DNA of 49,195 nucleotides, taken from Bacteroidales bacterium. Lineage in GTDB: Bacteria; Bacteroidota; Bacteroidia; Bacteroidales; F082. Location of the stretch: assembly GCA_017651645.1 (NCBI GenBank), contig JAGCCO010000040.1:1-49195 (forward strand), written 5' to 3'. Positions 17,496 to 27,307 of the stretch are shown piece after piece; position 1 is the first letter of the stretch; every line of letters starts with the position of its first letter. The position numbers were made by a program, and so were the translations under genes. Below the pieces are notes generated by a model. That model saw only the letters and a program-made list of their open reading frames with translations, was not told the DNA's origin and did not search any database.

Positions 17496-20400
17496 ATGAA
17501 TAAGAGAATCAGACTGTTTTGTATCGTCTTGTTGTTGATGGCCATGCCCATGAGACAATTTGGACAAACCGTAAGAAACAACGCCATCGAAATAGAGTTA
17601 TCAACCATCAGCAATCCAGACTATCGATACTGCCTGTTTTCTTATCTCGCCAATGATGAAAACATATCTTATGTCATCAACGAAGAAGAGAGTTCAGTAT
17701 TATTGTCCTCAGCGACCAACCTTGACGAGCGACAGTTTCAAGCCTATTTTGATGCATTGAAAGCTGTTGCCGAAGAAAGCTTTACTACTTATTCAAGCGC
17801 AGACAAGGAGTCGCAGGGAGCCACTTTCACATATTGGAAAGAACGCCTGCCCCAAGACCTATTTGTGTTGCTTTTCAGACAGCTGCTCATCGAGAATCCG
17901 ACCAATAGGGACGGGAACCAGACTTGTGCCAATTCGGATCCATTCTGCACCACTGATGTAGTTACATTCCATGTAGATGCCAGTGCGGGTGGCGTTTGTG
18001 AGTCGGGGCCTAACTATGGTTGCATGACTCCGTATACCTCACGCCCACCATTCTGGTTCCACATGAAGATTGCTGTTGCCGGGACATTCACTATCCAAAT
18101 CACCAATAGCAATGGCTTGGATTTGGACTTTTGTGCTTGGGGACCTTTTGCTGATCCCATTACCCCTTGTCCGAATCAACTCACCAGCGATAAAATCATT
18201 GATTGTGACTCGCCTTGGAACACTGTCCAAGAGTGCACCGTACCCAGTTCCTCGCAAGTTGGGCAATATTATATCATGGTCATCACCAAATACTCTTCTG
18301 GTTCAACAGACATCACCTTCCAGAAAATACCCAACAGCGGTCCAGGAGAGACCGACTGCGGCATTCTTCCTGGTATTGTCACGAACGATGGCCCATACTG
18401 CGTAGGGGAAACCATTCATTTGTCGGTCAATGCACAAGATGGTGCCACCTATAACTGGACTGGCCCTGCTGGATTCAATTCCAACCAACAGAACCCGACC
18501 CGCCCGAACTGCACCTTGAACATGGCTGGCATCTATACTTGTACCACTACCGTTGGTACACAATCCACCTCAGACACGACCAATGTCGTCATCTATCCCG
18601 ACCCGACTGCTGATTTCAACTACACTACTGTATGCGTCGGCAATGCTACGCAGTTCAACAGCACCTCCACCACCAATCCTCCAGGCCAACAAATCAACAG
18701 CTACCAATGGAACTTCGGTGACGGTCAGACTGGAACAGGACAGAATACAAGCCACACATACGCCCAAGCCGGCAGCTATCAGGTGACCCTCACTGTGGCG
18801 ACCGGCGGACACTGCATCGACCAGATCACCAAGACCGTGAACGTTTTTGGGCAGCCCACTTCCAACTTCACTTTCACCTCGGTCTGCAAAGGCAACCCGA
18901 CCCAGTTCACCAGTACGGCCACTGCTCCCAGCGGACAGCAAATCAGCAGCTACCAATGGAACTTCGGTGACGGTCAGACAGGCTCAGGGCAAACGGTAAG
19001 CCACACCTACGCGCAAGCCGGCGACTATCAAGTGACCCACACCGTTGACATCGGTGGAGGAAGCTGCAATGACCAAATCACCCAAACCGTGCCCGTATAT
19101 GCCACACCCGTTCCCTCTGCCACGGCACAACCTGGCACTGTCATCTATGGTGGTGTCGCCACCCTTTCCGCCAATGCCGGAGCCACAGGCTCGTTCAATT
19201 TCCATTGGGAACCCGCCAACAAAGTGGTCAACCCTAACAACCAGACCACACAGACCGTGATGCTTTATGAGACAACCACCTTCACCGTGACTGTCACCAA
19301 CCCTCAAGGCGGCTGTACGGCCTCAGCACAAGTCACAGTGAGCATTGAAGGTTCCAATATGGTTGCCATGGCCACAGCCGACCAGACCTCACTTTGCGAA
19401 GGCGAGTCGACCACATTGCACGCACAGCCTTCGGGCGGCACTGGCAACTACACTTACAGCTGGACACCTGCCAACACGCTCAACAACCCCAACATCCAGC
19501 ATCCAGTGGCCACTCCGCCCGTCGGAACGACCACTTACACCTGTCATGTCAGCGACGGATTGAGCTCCCAAGACGTCAGCGTCACCATTGTGGTACATCC
19601 TAACGAAGAATCCGACGTGTACGAAACCATCTGCGAAAACGACACCTACACCTTCTTTGGTGAAATGCTTCAGACCCCTGGTGTGTACGACCACACCATT
19701 GAGACGCAATATGGCTGCGACAGTGTCATCCACCTGCATCTGAGCAACTGGCAGACCTACGAGACTACGATCACCGACCGTTTCTGCGAAAGCGAACACT
19801 ATATGTTCTTCGACCAAGCCCTTGACGCACCTGGCATCTACTTTCACACCTTGGAATCGGTGCATGGCTGCGACAGTGTCATCAAACTGAACCTCGCTCA
19901 AGACCCAGTTTACGAATTCGATTACTATGAGTCCACCTGCCAAGGCGGTCTCGGCTATCATTACAACGGCGATTATCTGCAACCCAGTCCCTATCCATAC
20001 GTCTATGTGTATGAATCCGTCATGGGCTGCGACAGTATCGTAAGCCTTCACATCGAAGAGGCTCAGTACAACTCAAAAAGCTATAATGTATCCCTTTGCG
20101 CTGAAGAATACACCTGGGCTTCAAATGGCATAACCTATTATGAATCAGGTACCTATTACGACACCCTATCCTATCCTAACTCATGCGACAGCACGCTCAT
20201 CCTCTATCTTGAGTTAAGGCCAAGTTTCCAAAACGATGTGGTTGTCACCAGCTGTGATGCCTATCGTTGGAAAAACGACGCCTATAACGTTGACATGACC
20301 TTCAACGAAAGCACAGTCTATACGCACCATTACATCAACAGTTTCGGTTGCGACAGCGAAGCCACGCTCAACCTCACCATCAATGACCATGACGAGAGTG

Positions 20401-21191
20401 ATTTCACTGTCAGTGATGAGGAAAACTGCGACGAGTATTTCTGGGATCCGAAAGGACATGAGATTATTTACACCGACCACGAAGACCTCGTCTACACCAT
20501 GTCGGGCACTTATCACCGCACCTATAAAAACCAATCCGACTGCGATAGTTTGGTCACCATGAATGTGCAATTTGCCTACACGCCCCATCCCACCGAAATC
20601 TACCCGATGGATGCCACCAACAATGCGCCTCACTGGGTCGTGACGGCTACCGAGTTCCAAATCAACTCGTACGACTTCAACCTTTGGGACACCAACCCGA
20701 ACTGCCATTGGGACACCGTCACCTGGAGTTTTTCCCAACCCGTGAATTGGGTGCTTGAGCCTTTTGGCGAGAAAGCCAAATGCTGCAAAGTGTATGTGCT
20801 CGGCCAAGTCAACGACACGGTGTGGTTGGAAGCCCATGCCTTCAACCGTTGTGCCCCGCAAGACGGCATCACGCAACGTTATTGGCTTGTCTGCTCGTTC
20901 TATGGCGTAGAGGAGAACGACGCTTCGACAGGCTCAGCGTCCATTGACTTCGATGTCATCCCCAATCCCAACAAGGGTGAGATGCAGCTCAACTTTGAAT
21001 ATCTCACGGGCAAAGTCAACGTGAGGGTATACGACATGAAAGGCACCCTCATCGACCAGTTTGAGACCATCAACAATGACGGTCCCAGTTCGTACCTTTA
21101 CAATATGAAGAATAAGACAGACGGCATCTATTTCTTTGTCGCCACCAGCAAGGAAGGCACCGTGGCAAAGAAGGTCGTCATTCAAAGATAA
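17496..21191 (+). CDS. Type IX surface protein, DPFC/PKD class, member 2
   Basis: A 1231-residue close paralog of the preceding gene. Signal peptide 1-23; divergent region to about 145; DPFCTTD sandwich with FWFHMKI and DLDFCAWGPF; Ig-like domain (about 288-360). Two tandem PKD domains (from residues 373 and 457) contain YQWNFGDGQTG twice, where the paralogs have one. Two further Ig-like domains lead to six Cys repeats (about 705-1025), then the shared module (HPTEIYPMD) and the CTD (from about 1150, VIPNPNKG). The extra PKD domain accounts for most of the length difference from member 1. C-terminal halves are very similar at DNA and protein level, whereas residues 24-145 differ strongly. Gaps to its neighbours are 47 and 35 bases, so co-transcription is likely. 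Confidence 0.85.
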   Translation: MNKRIRLFCIVLLLMAMPMRQFGQTVRNNAIEIELSTISNPDYRYCLFSYLANDENISYVINEEESSVLLSSATNLDERQFQAYFDALKAVAEESFTTYSSADKESQGATFTYWKERLPQDLFVLLFRQLLIENPTNRDGNQTCANSDPFCTTDVVTFHVDASAGGVCESGPNYGCMTPYTSRPPFWFHMKIAVAGTFTIQITNSNGLDLDFCAWGPFADPITPCPNQLTSDKIIDCDSPWNTVQECTVPSSSQVGQYYIMVITKYSSGSTDITFQKIPNSGPGETDCGILPGIVTNDGPYCVGETIHLSVNAQDGATYNWTGPAGFNSNQQNPTRPNCTLNMAGIYTCTTTVGTQSTSDTTNVVIYPDPTADFNYTTVCVGNATQFNSTSTTNPPGQQINSYQWNFGDGQTGTGQNTSHTYAQAGSYQVTLTVATGGHCIDQITKTVNVFGQPTSNFTFTSVCKGNPTQFTSTATAPSGQQISSYQWNFGDGQTGSGQTVSHTYAQAGDYQVTHTVDIGGGSCNDQITQTVPVYATPVPSATAQPGTVIYGGVATLSANAGATGSFNFHWEPANKVVNPNNQTTQTVMLYETTTFTVTVTNPQGGCTASAQVTVSIEGSNMVAMATADQTSLCEGESTTLHAQPSGGTGNYTYSWTPANTLNNPNIQHPVATPPVGTTTYTCHVSDGLSSQDVSVTIVVHPNEESDVYETICENDTYTFFGEMLQTPGVYDHTIETQYGCDSVIHLHLSNWQTYETTITDRFCESEHYMFFDQALDAPGIYFHTLESVHGCDSVIKLNLAQDPVYEFDYYESTCQGGLGYHYNGDYLQPSPYPYVYVYESVMGCDSIVSLHIEEAQYNSKSYNVSLCAEEYTWASNGITYYESGTYYDTLSYPNSCDSTLILYLELRPSFQNDVVVTSCDAYRWKNDAYNVDMTFNESTVYTHHYINSFGCDSEATLNLTINDHDESDFTVSDEENCDEYFWDPKGHEIIYTDHEDLVYTMSGTYHRTYKNQSDCDSLVTMNVQFAYTPHPTEIYPMDATNNAPHWVVTATEFQINSYDFNLWDTNPNCHWDTVTWSFSQPVNWVLEPFGEKAKCCKVYVLGQVNDTVWLEAHAFNRCAPQDGITQRYWLVCSFYGVEENDASTGSASIDFDVIPNPNKGEMQLNFEYLTGKVNVRVYDMKGTLIDQFETINNDGPSSYLYNMKNKTDGIYFFVATSKEGTVAKKVVIQR
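18612..19100 (+). repeat. Tandem duplication of a PKD-domain coding unit (about 250 bases)
   Basis: Unit 1 begins at 18612 (DFNYTTVC) and unit 2 at 18864 (NFTFTSVC), 252 bases apart. Both run through QFxST, GQQI, SYQWNFGDGQTG and HTYAQAG. The corresponding region of the genes at 13936 and 21227 has one unit only. Confidence 0.85.
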
Positions 21192-21226
21192 TACCACAAA
21201 ACCATAATTCTCACAATTTAACAACC

Positions 21227-24133
21227 ATGAATAATCAACTAAAGTTTATCGTTTCAGGTTTCCTGTTCTTGTTGCTGCCTTTCATGCTACATGCACAACC
21301 ATCCCAAGCCAACAAGGTGTCGATGGGGCATGAAACGCCATACAGACAATATGCTGAAGATGGAATAATGCTCAACTTCTTCGACATTGACAACATCGAC
21401 TTCAGGCTATACTTGCTGTACAATCTCAGCCATGACGACAGGTTCACGATATTGGCGGAAGAAGACTATGGTTTATTCACTGTCGGTCCAACTGAAGATT
21501 TCACGGAGAACAGTTTCTTTGACAGTTTTGAATCATTCTACAACGAAACCTACATCAACTTCAGATTATTCGGGAAAGTAGACCTTTTGGACTTGGAGCC
21601 TCAATGGAAAGACGGTGTACCATCCATGCATTTCGCATCCATCACCATGGACCTTTCCTTCAGCAGGGCCATCACCGTCAACAACCATTGTGTGGATTCC
21701 GACCCTTTCTGTACCTCTGATGTCATCCAGTTTCAGGCTGCCAACACGTCACAGACAGCCGAGGATCTCGAAGGGGTAGACTTTGACGACGGCTGCATCG
21801 GCAACTCCTACAACCCCTCCTGGTATCACATGAGAATCAACACGCCCGGACAATTCATCATCCACATGGAAGGCCACGATCCAAACACGAATGAAGAAAG
21901 AGACATCGACTTCTGCATGTGGGGACCGTACACCGACCCGACATCACCGTGCGTGCTCCAGCTGACTTCTGACAAAATTATCGACTGCAACTATTCCGCG
22001 AGCTATTCTGAAGATATCTTTTTAGGTTTTCAAGAATGGGAGCACTATCATGAAGCCGACCATGGCAACGTCAATTTCCACATGCCTGAGACTGGAGAGT
22101 ATTACATCTTGATGATCACCAACTACTCGCGCCAGCCCTGCGTCATCACCTTTACCAAGACCGAAGGATCAGGTCCCGGCACTACCGACTGCGGCATCCT
22201 GCCTGGCATTGCCACCAACAACGGGCCATATTGCGTCGGTGACACCATCCAACTATCGGTCACCACCCAAGCAGGTGCCACCTATAGCTGGACAGGCCCC
22301 GATAACTTCAGTTCGAATCTGCAAAACCCCATCCGTCCCAACTGTACCCTTGAGATGGGTGGCACCTACACTTGTATCACCACCGTTGATGGCCAAACAA
22401 CGACGGGTTCCACTGAGGTCATCGTGTATGCCCAACCTATAGCCGACTTCAATTTCAACACCGTTTGTGAAGGCGATATCACTCAGCTGAACAGCACCGC
22501 CGACACTGAGCCTTCAGGGCAGGAAATCACCGGCTACCATTGGGATTTTGGTGACGGTGAGACTGCTGATGGGCCCAATGTAACCCACACATACGCCTCA
22601 CCGGGTGACTATCAAGTGACCCACATCGTACATACAGGCAATGGGCATTGTGTCGATGAAATCACGAAGACTGTAGCCGTATATGCCATCCCACAAGTGA
22701 CAGCCTCTGTCAGTCCAACCTCTGTTATTTATGGCGGCACAGCCACCCTTACCGCAATTGTAGAAACGCCCGGCAACTTCAGCTTCCATTGGGAGCCTGC
22801 CAATATGGTGGTCAACCCTAACAGTCAGACCACACAAACAGTTCCTATCACGGAATCACAGGTCTTCACCGTCACCGTCACCAACCTGCAAGGTGGCTGC
22901 ATCAACACGGCTCAAGTCACCGTTCACATGGCGGGCTCCGACTTGACCGCTACTGCCACTGCCGACCAATATGAGATCTGTGAAGGCGGATCGACAACAC
23001 TCCATGCCCTACCTATTGCTGGCACAGGCAACTATACCTATAACTGGTCACCCGCCAACCTGCTCAGCAACACCACGACGCAGAATCCAGAGGCCATGCC
23101 ACCCGTGGGCGCAACCACTTTCACCTGCATCGTGAGCGACGGCATGACAGACCAGGAAGTCAGCGTGACCATACTCGTGCATCCCAACGAAGAATCTGAC
23201 CTGTACGCATCGATCTGTGAGAACGGTTCCTATAACTTCTTCGGACAAAACATCCAAGTTGCCGGTCTGTATCATCACACCCTCCAAACCATCTATGGAT
23301 GCGACAGTGTCGTCCACCTCCACCTTTCCCTCAACGAACTGAATGAAACTAGTTTCATCGTCGGCGACGAGGAGAACTGCGACGAATACTATTGGGATCC
23401 AAAAGGACATGAAATCGTCAATACCGACCACGAAGGTTCTTTCTACAACCAATCGGGCACCTATCACCGCACCTATTTAAATTATTTTGGCTGCGACAGT
23501 TTGGTCACGATGAACGTCCAATTTGAATACACGCCACATCCTACAGAAATCTATCCCATGGACCCCGATAACACGGCTCCGCATTGGGTCATCACCGCAA
23601 CTGAGTTTCAGATCAACACATACGACTTCCACCTTTGGGACACCAATCCAAACTGCCATTGGGACACCGTCACTTGGAGCTTCGCTGAACCGTTGGATTG
23701 GGTACTTGAGCCCTTCGGCGAGAAAGGACGATGCTGCAAAATTTACGTGTTGGACCAAGTGGAAGACACCATCTGGCTGAAAGCCAACGCCTTCAACCGT
23801 TGTGCACCTGAAGAAGGCATTGAAGAACGCTACTGGTTCGTCTGTTCTTTCTATGGAATCGACGAAGATGGCCCTTTGACAGATTTTGGTACCGTCGATT
23901 TCAGTGTCGTCCCCAATCCCAACAACGGACAAATGCAAATCTTATTCGAGCGTCTCAGCGGCAAGGCTGACGTCAAAGTGTACGACATGAGAGGCACAAT
24001 AATCGACAGTTTCGAGACCTACAACAACACCTCATACAATTACGACATGAGCGCCAAGAGCGACGGTATCTATTTCTTTGTCGTCACTTGCAAGGAAGGC
24101 ACCATGGCCAAGAAGGTCGTCATACAAAGATAA
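21227..24133 (+). CDS. Type IX surface protein, DPFC/PKD class, member 3 (short repeat region)
   Basis: A 968-residue paralog of the two preceding genes. Signal peptide 1-23; own variable region to about 160; DPFCTSD sandwich with SWYHMRI and DIDFCMWGPY; Ig-like domain; one PKD domain (YHWDFGDGETA near 443); two Ig-like domains. Only two Cys repeats follow (about 660-765), matching the first and last of the six in members 1 and 2, so four internal repeats are absent. The Cys-bearing module (HPTEIYPMD) and the CTD (from about 891, VVPNPNNG) are retained. The last repeat has the insert WDPKGHE, as in the paralogs and the protease at 9092. The reading frame is intact, so the loss was in frame. 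Surface attachment through type IX secretion is predicted. Confidence 0.85.
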   Translation: MNNQLKFIVSGFLFLLLPFMLHAQPSQANKVSMGHETPYRQYAEDGIMLNFFDIDNIDFRLYLLYNLSHDDRFTILAEEDYGLFTVGPTEDFTENSFFDSFESFYNETYINFRLFGKVDLLDLEPQWKDGVPSMHFASITMDLSFSRAITVNNHCVDSDPFCTSDVIQFQAANTSQTAEDLEGVDFDDGCIGNSYNPSWYHMRINTPGQFIIHMEGHDPNTNEERDIDFCMWGPYTDPTSPCVLQLTSDKIIDCNYSASYSEDIFLGFQEWEHYHEADHGNVNFHMPETGEYYILMITNYSRQPCVITFTKTEGSGPGTTDCGILPGIATNNGPYCVGDTIQLSVTTQAGATYSWTGPDNFSSNLQNPIRPNCTLEMGGTYTCITTVDGQTTTGSTEVIVYAQPIADFNFNTVCEGDITQLNSTADTEPSGQEITGYHWDFGDGETADGPNVTHTYASPGDYQVTHIVHTGNGHCVDEITKTVAVYAIPQVTASVSPTSVIYGGTATLTAIVETPGNFSFHWEPANMVVNPNSQTTQTVPITESQVFTVTVTNLQGGCINTAQVTVHMAGSDLTATATADQYEICEGGSTTLHALPIAGTGNYTYNWSPANLLSNTTTQNPEAMPPVGATTFTCIVSDGMTDQEVSVTILVHPNEESDLYASICENGSYNFFGQNIQVAGLYHHTLQTIYGCDSVVHLHLSLNELNETSFIVGDEENCDEYYWDPKGHEIVNTDHEGSFYNQSGTYHRTYLNYFGCDSLVTMNVQFEYTPHPTEIYPMDPDNTAPHWVITATEFQINTYDFHLWDTNPNCHWDTVTWSFAEPLDWVLEPFGEKGRCCKIYVLDQVEDTIWLKANAFNRCAPEEGIEERYWFVCSFYGIDEDGPLTDFGTVDFSVVPNPNNGQMQILFERLSGKADVKVYDMRGTIIDSFETYNNTSYNYDMSAKSDGIYFFVVTCKEGTMAKKVVIQR

Positions 24134-24137
24134 CCCC

Positions 24138-24165
24138 GTAGAGACTGCATTCACACCATCTCTAC
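24138..24165. repeat. Decayed GTAGAGACG-family palindrome between array genes
   Basis: GTAGAGA at 24138-24144 is complementary to TCTCTAC at 24159-24165; the inner bases TGCATTCACACCA resemble the core TGCATGCACC of the perfect copy at 44201 with substitutions. It occupies most of the 51-base gap between two array genes and could form a small hairpin in an operon transcript. Confidence 0.65.
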
Positions 24166-24184
24166 AACAACATAACACCTTAAT

Positions 24185-27100
24185 ATGAAGCAACATAGAG
24201 CAATCATCATAGCGTTCCTCCTCTTCTGCCTTGGCTGTTCGTCGGCCTGGGCACAGGACATCTCCACACAAGGCAAGGAATTCTGGGTTTCTTTTATGGG
24301 AAATGGCTATAAAACCAATTCCGGTTTTGACAATCCTTGGGTAATCAACCAAGTGCTCATCAGTGGCAAGCGTGACTGCACGGGTGTCATCGAGAACCCC
24401 AACACAGGTTGGTCACAGTCTTTCACCGTAAGAGCCAACAACATCACTACCATCGACAACCTTGAAACCGAGTCCTATGTGGAGACAAGTGACAACGAAC
24501 GTATTGTGACTAAAGGCTTGCGCATCGTCACCACCGACACGGTGTCGGTGTATTGCACCAATATCGCCAACGTATCGTTTGACGCCTCCTATGTGCTTCC
24601 TCGCCAGGCTTTGGCCGACAATTACATCATCCAAAGCTACGACCAATCCACCTATGTAGGCATGGCCTATGATTATGCCCAGTTCCTCACTAGTGCTTTT
24701 CTGATTGTCGCCACCGAAGACAACACCACAATTGACATCACTCCTACTGCCACTTCTTTCACAGGTAATCATCCCTCCTACGAGGAATTCAGTATCACCA
24801 TGGATGCTGGAGAGGTTTTTCAGTTCCGTTCCACCTCAAACGGCAACCATAGAGACTTGAGCGGGACCCGAGTTACTGCACGCGACTGCAAGAAAATAGC
24901 AGTCTTCAACGGCAACACCCTTACCGCCATCCCCGATAGCCGCACCAGCCGCGACATCGTATTTGAACAAGCCATGCCACTGCAAGCCTGGGGCAAAAGA
25001 TTCGTCGTCACCAGTTCGTTTGAACGCAACGACGATTACGTGAAAATCACCTCTTCCTCCGATAGCAACAGCATCCTCAAAAACGGCGAACTATTGACAA
25101 CGCTGAATGCCGGTGAGTCCTATATTTTCCTCTTGCCAGGTGATGAAGCCTCGTGCTTTATTGAATCCACCTATCCAGCCGCGGTATTCCTTTACAACAC
25201 TTCTTACGACAGCTATGATGAAACGGGTGACCCTTCCATGGTATGGATAGCCCCTATTGAACAGCGCATTGACGAAGTCACGTTCACCACTTTCCATAAT
25301 TACAACTATGCCGACATCGACCACCATTATGTGAACATCATCGTAAACACAGAAGACATCTCCACAGTCTATTTAGACGATGAATTGTTATCCCCCTTGC
25401 TTTTCCATCGCGTCAATGGCAACGAAAATTACAGTTATGCCAGGAGGGAGATCTCACATGACACGCACCGGCTGTCGTGTGCACATGGTTTCAATGCCCA
25501 CGTCTATGGTTTCGGCTATGCCAAAGGATATGCCTATCTTGTCGGTTCCAAGGCCACAAATCTCAGCACTTCTTTGGTCCTCAATGACGTAGTCCTACAG
25601 CCCAACGAAACCTACTCATACTGCGTCGAGGAACCAATCGTCTTCTCAGCCGAAGTCAATCTGCAAAACTACAATCTGACCTGGGACTTTGGCGACGGCA
25701 CCATAAGCACCCAGAACCCTGTGACCCATATCTATCACGACAGGCATGTCTACCCTGCCACATTACTTGTCATTACCGAAGCGGGCGGATGTACCGGTTC
25801 AGAAAGCGACACCACAAAATTCTTCATCGACGTCACCCAACAGTATGTTTATGAAAACGATGAGGCTTGCATCGGCGAGCTTTACTCTGGCTTCGGCTTT
25901 AACAATGTGCACATCAACAACGACACCATTCTGACCCGTTTACAAGACAACCCAATACATCCGGAATGCCAGGATTCGTTGGTGCTACAAATCACCACCC
26001 GACCCAGCTATCACATCCCTCTCAACGACAGCCGCTGCTGGCAAGGCCAACCTGGCGTGTATGACGGCTATGGTTTCAGTTTCGTATACGACCAACCTGG
26101 CATCTACGACCGCCAACTCTATCTGACAACCATCCACGGCTGCGACAGTATCCTCAACCTACACCTCGTTGTAGACGACCAAATCACATACGAATTCAAT
26201 CACCACGAATGTAGCGGAAGCTATGTATGGGACGGACAATCCTACTCTGCTTCAGGCGATTACGAACGCATCTATACGACTCCAAGCGGCTGCGACAGCA
26301 TTGTGACGTTACACCTTACCATGGGTCTGCCGCAATACTCCAGCTTCGACACCATCACCTGTAGCGCTTTCCAATGGAACGGGGTGGAATATGCCCAAAG
26401 CGGCACCTACCAACAGCAGTTCACCACCTACGACGGCTGCGACAGCATCGTGGAATGCCATCTGACCCTCTCCGGCAATGTGGAAGGCCCGACGATTGAG
26501 GTCTCAGAATGCAACTCCTACCATTGGTTTGATACGGACTATACCGTTTCAGGACTCTATCAAAACACCCTGTCTACCCCATTGGGCTGCGACAGCACCG
26601 TTTACCTTAACCTCGATTTGGAGTACACCCCCAACCCCACCGACATCTATCCTACAGATCCTGACAACACCGCACCTCACTGGGTTGTGACTGCCACCGA
26701 GTTCCAAATCAACACATACGATTTCCATTTCTGGGAACAGAATACCCACTGCCATTGGGACTCCATAACTTGGGCTTTCGAAAACCCTGAGGTTCAATGG
26801 ATTCTTGAGCCTGACACAACCACCTATCCTGCTGGAAAGAGTTGCAGTATCTATGTCTTAAATCATGTAGATGACACCGTATGGCTCAGCGCCAAAGTAT
26901 ACAACAAATGCTATCCGCAAGGCATCGAACGCCGCTATTGGTTCGTTTGTTCTTTCTACAGCATGGAAGAGAATGGCCTTTCGACAGATGTAGGAGTTTT
27001 CTCTGTCACACCTAACCCCAACAATGGTCAAATGAACCTGAACTTTGAGAACCTCACGGGCAGAATCAACCTCAAAGTGTATGACATGCGAGGCAATCTG

Positions 27101-27238
27101 ATCGATGAGCTCCAAATCATCAACGAAGCAGACTCCTATTCTATGCCTTACCAATGCAAGACACCGCATGAAGGGCTTTATATGTTCGTGGTCTCAAACA
27201 AAAATGCGGTTTTGACAAAAAAAGTGGTACTTTTTTAG
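24185..27238 (+). CDS. Type IX surface protein with IgGFc-binding-like N-terminal domain, member 1
   Basis: A 1017-residue protein. Signal peptide 1-23 (cut after AWA). Residues about 27-460 resemble the IgGFc-binding N-terminal domain found in many Bacteroidetes surface proteins: QGKEFWVSF at the start, then SYVLPRQALADNYIIQSYDQ and VFNGNTLTAIP. A PKD-like domain (LTWDFGDGTIS near 498) and five Cys repeats (about 558-815, the first divergent) follow. Next are the same Cys-bearing module as in the DPFC/PKD genes (NPTDIYPTD, about 817; CC replaced by SCS) and a CTD (from about 941, VTPNPNNG). The front half is therefore unrelated to the three preceding genes while the rear is shared. Binding to host mucus or glycoprotein is possible from the domain name, but unproven. 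Confidence 0.84.
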   Translation: MKQHRAIIIAFLLFCLGCSSAWAQDISTQGKEFWVSFMGNGYKTNSGFDNPWVINQVLISGKRDCTGVIENPNTGWSQSFTVRANNITTIDNLETESYVETSDNERIVTKGLRIVTTDTVSVYCTNIANVSFDASYVLPRQALADNYIIQSYDQSTYVGMAYDYAQFLTSAFLIVATEDNTTIDITPTATSFTGNHPSYEEFSITMDAGEVFQFRSTSNGNHRDLSGTRVTARDCKKIAVFNGNTLTAIPDSRTSRDIVFEQAMPLQAWGKRFVVTSSFERNDDYVKITSSSDSNSILKNGELLTTLNAGESYIFLLPGDEASCFIESTYPAAVFLYNTSYDSYDETGDPSMVWIAPIEQRIDEVTFTTFHNYNYADIDHHYVNIIVNTEDISTVYLDDELLSPLLFHRVNGNENYSYARREISHDTHRLSCAHGFNAHVYGFGYAKGYAYLVGSKATNLSTSLVLNDVVLQPNETYSYCVEEPIVFSAEVNLQNYNLTWDFGDGTISTQNPVTHIYHDRHVYPATLLVITEAGGCTGSESDTTKFFIDVTQQYVYENDEACIGELYSGFGFNNVHINNDTILTRLQDNPIHPECQDSLVLQITTRPSYHIPLNDSRCWQGQPGVYDGYGFSFVYDQPGIYDRQLYLTTIHGCDSILNLHLVVDDQITYEFNHHECSGSYVWDGQSYSASGDYERIYTTPSGCDSIVTLHLTMGLPQYSSFDTITCSAFQWNGVEYAQSGTYQQQFTTYDGCDSIVECHLTLSGNVEGPTIEVSECNSYHWFDTDYTVSGLYQNTLSTPLGCDSTVYLNLDLEYTPNPTDIYPTDPDNTAPHWVVTATEFQINTYDFHFWEQNTHCHWDSITWAFENPEVQWILEPDTTTYPAGKSCSIYVLNHVDDTVWLSAKVYNKCYPQGIERRYWFVCSFYSMEENGLSTDVGVFSVTPNPNNGQMNLNFENLTGRINLKVYDMRGNLIDELQIINEADSYSMPYQCKTPHEGLYMFVVSNKNAVLTKKVVLF

Positions 27239-27242
27239 AATA

Positions 27243-27275
27243 TTTGTTATTTAAACGGAATTTTTTGTATTTTAG
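27243..27275 (+). promoter_or_regulatory. Promoter for the second IgGFc-binding-like gene
   Basis: TTTG at 27243-27246 and TATTTTAG at 27268-27275 are 21 bases apart. The only other gap in the array with any promoter-like sequence is a weak TACTTTAA before 17496. This suggests that the last array gene can be expressed separately. Confidence 0.6.
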
Positions 27276-27307
27276 CGGCATAATCAAGTATTAAAAATAT
27301 TGATGCC

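Noticed and set aside
24185..24253. Lipoprotein reading of the IgGFc-like protein signal (LGC at residue 18)
   Set aside because: The residue at -3 of that Cys is Cys, not Leu or similar, and a good type I cleavage site (AWA before Gln) follows, as in its paralog.
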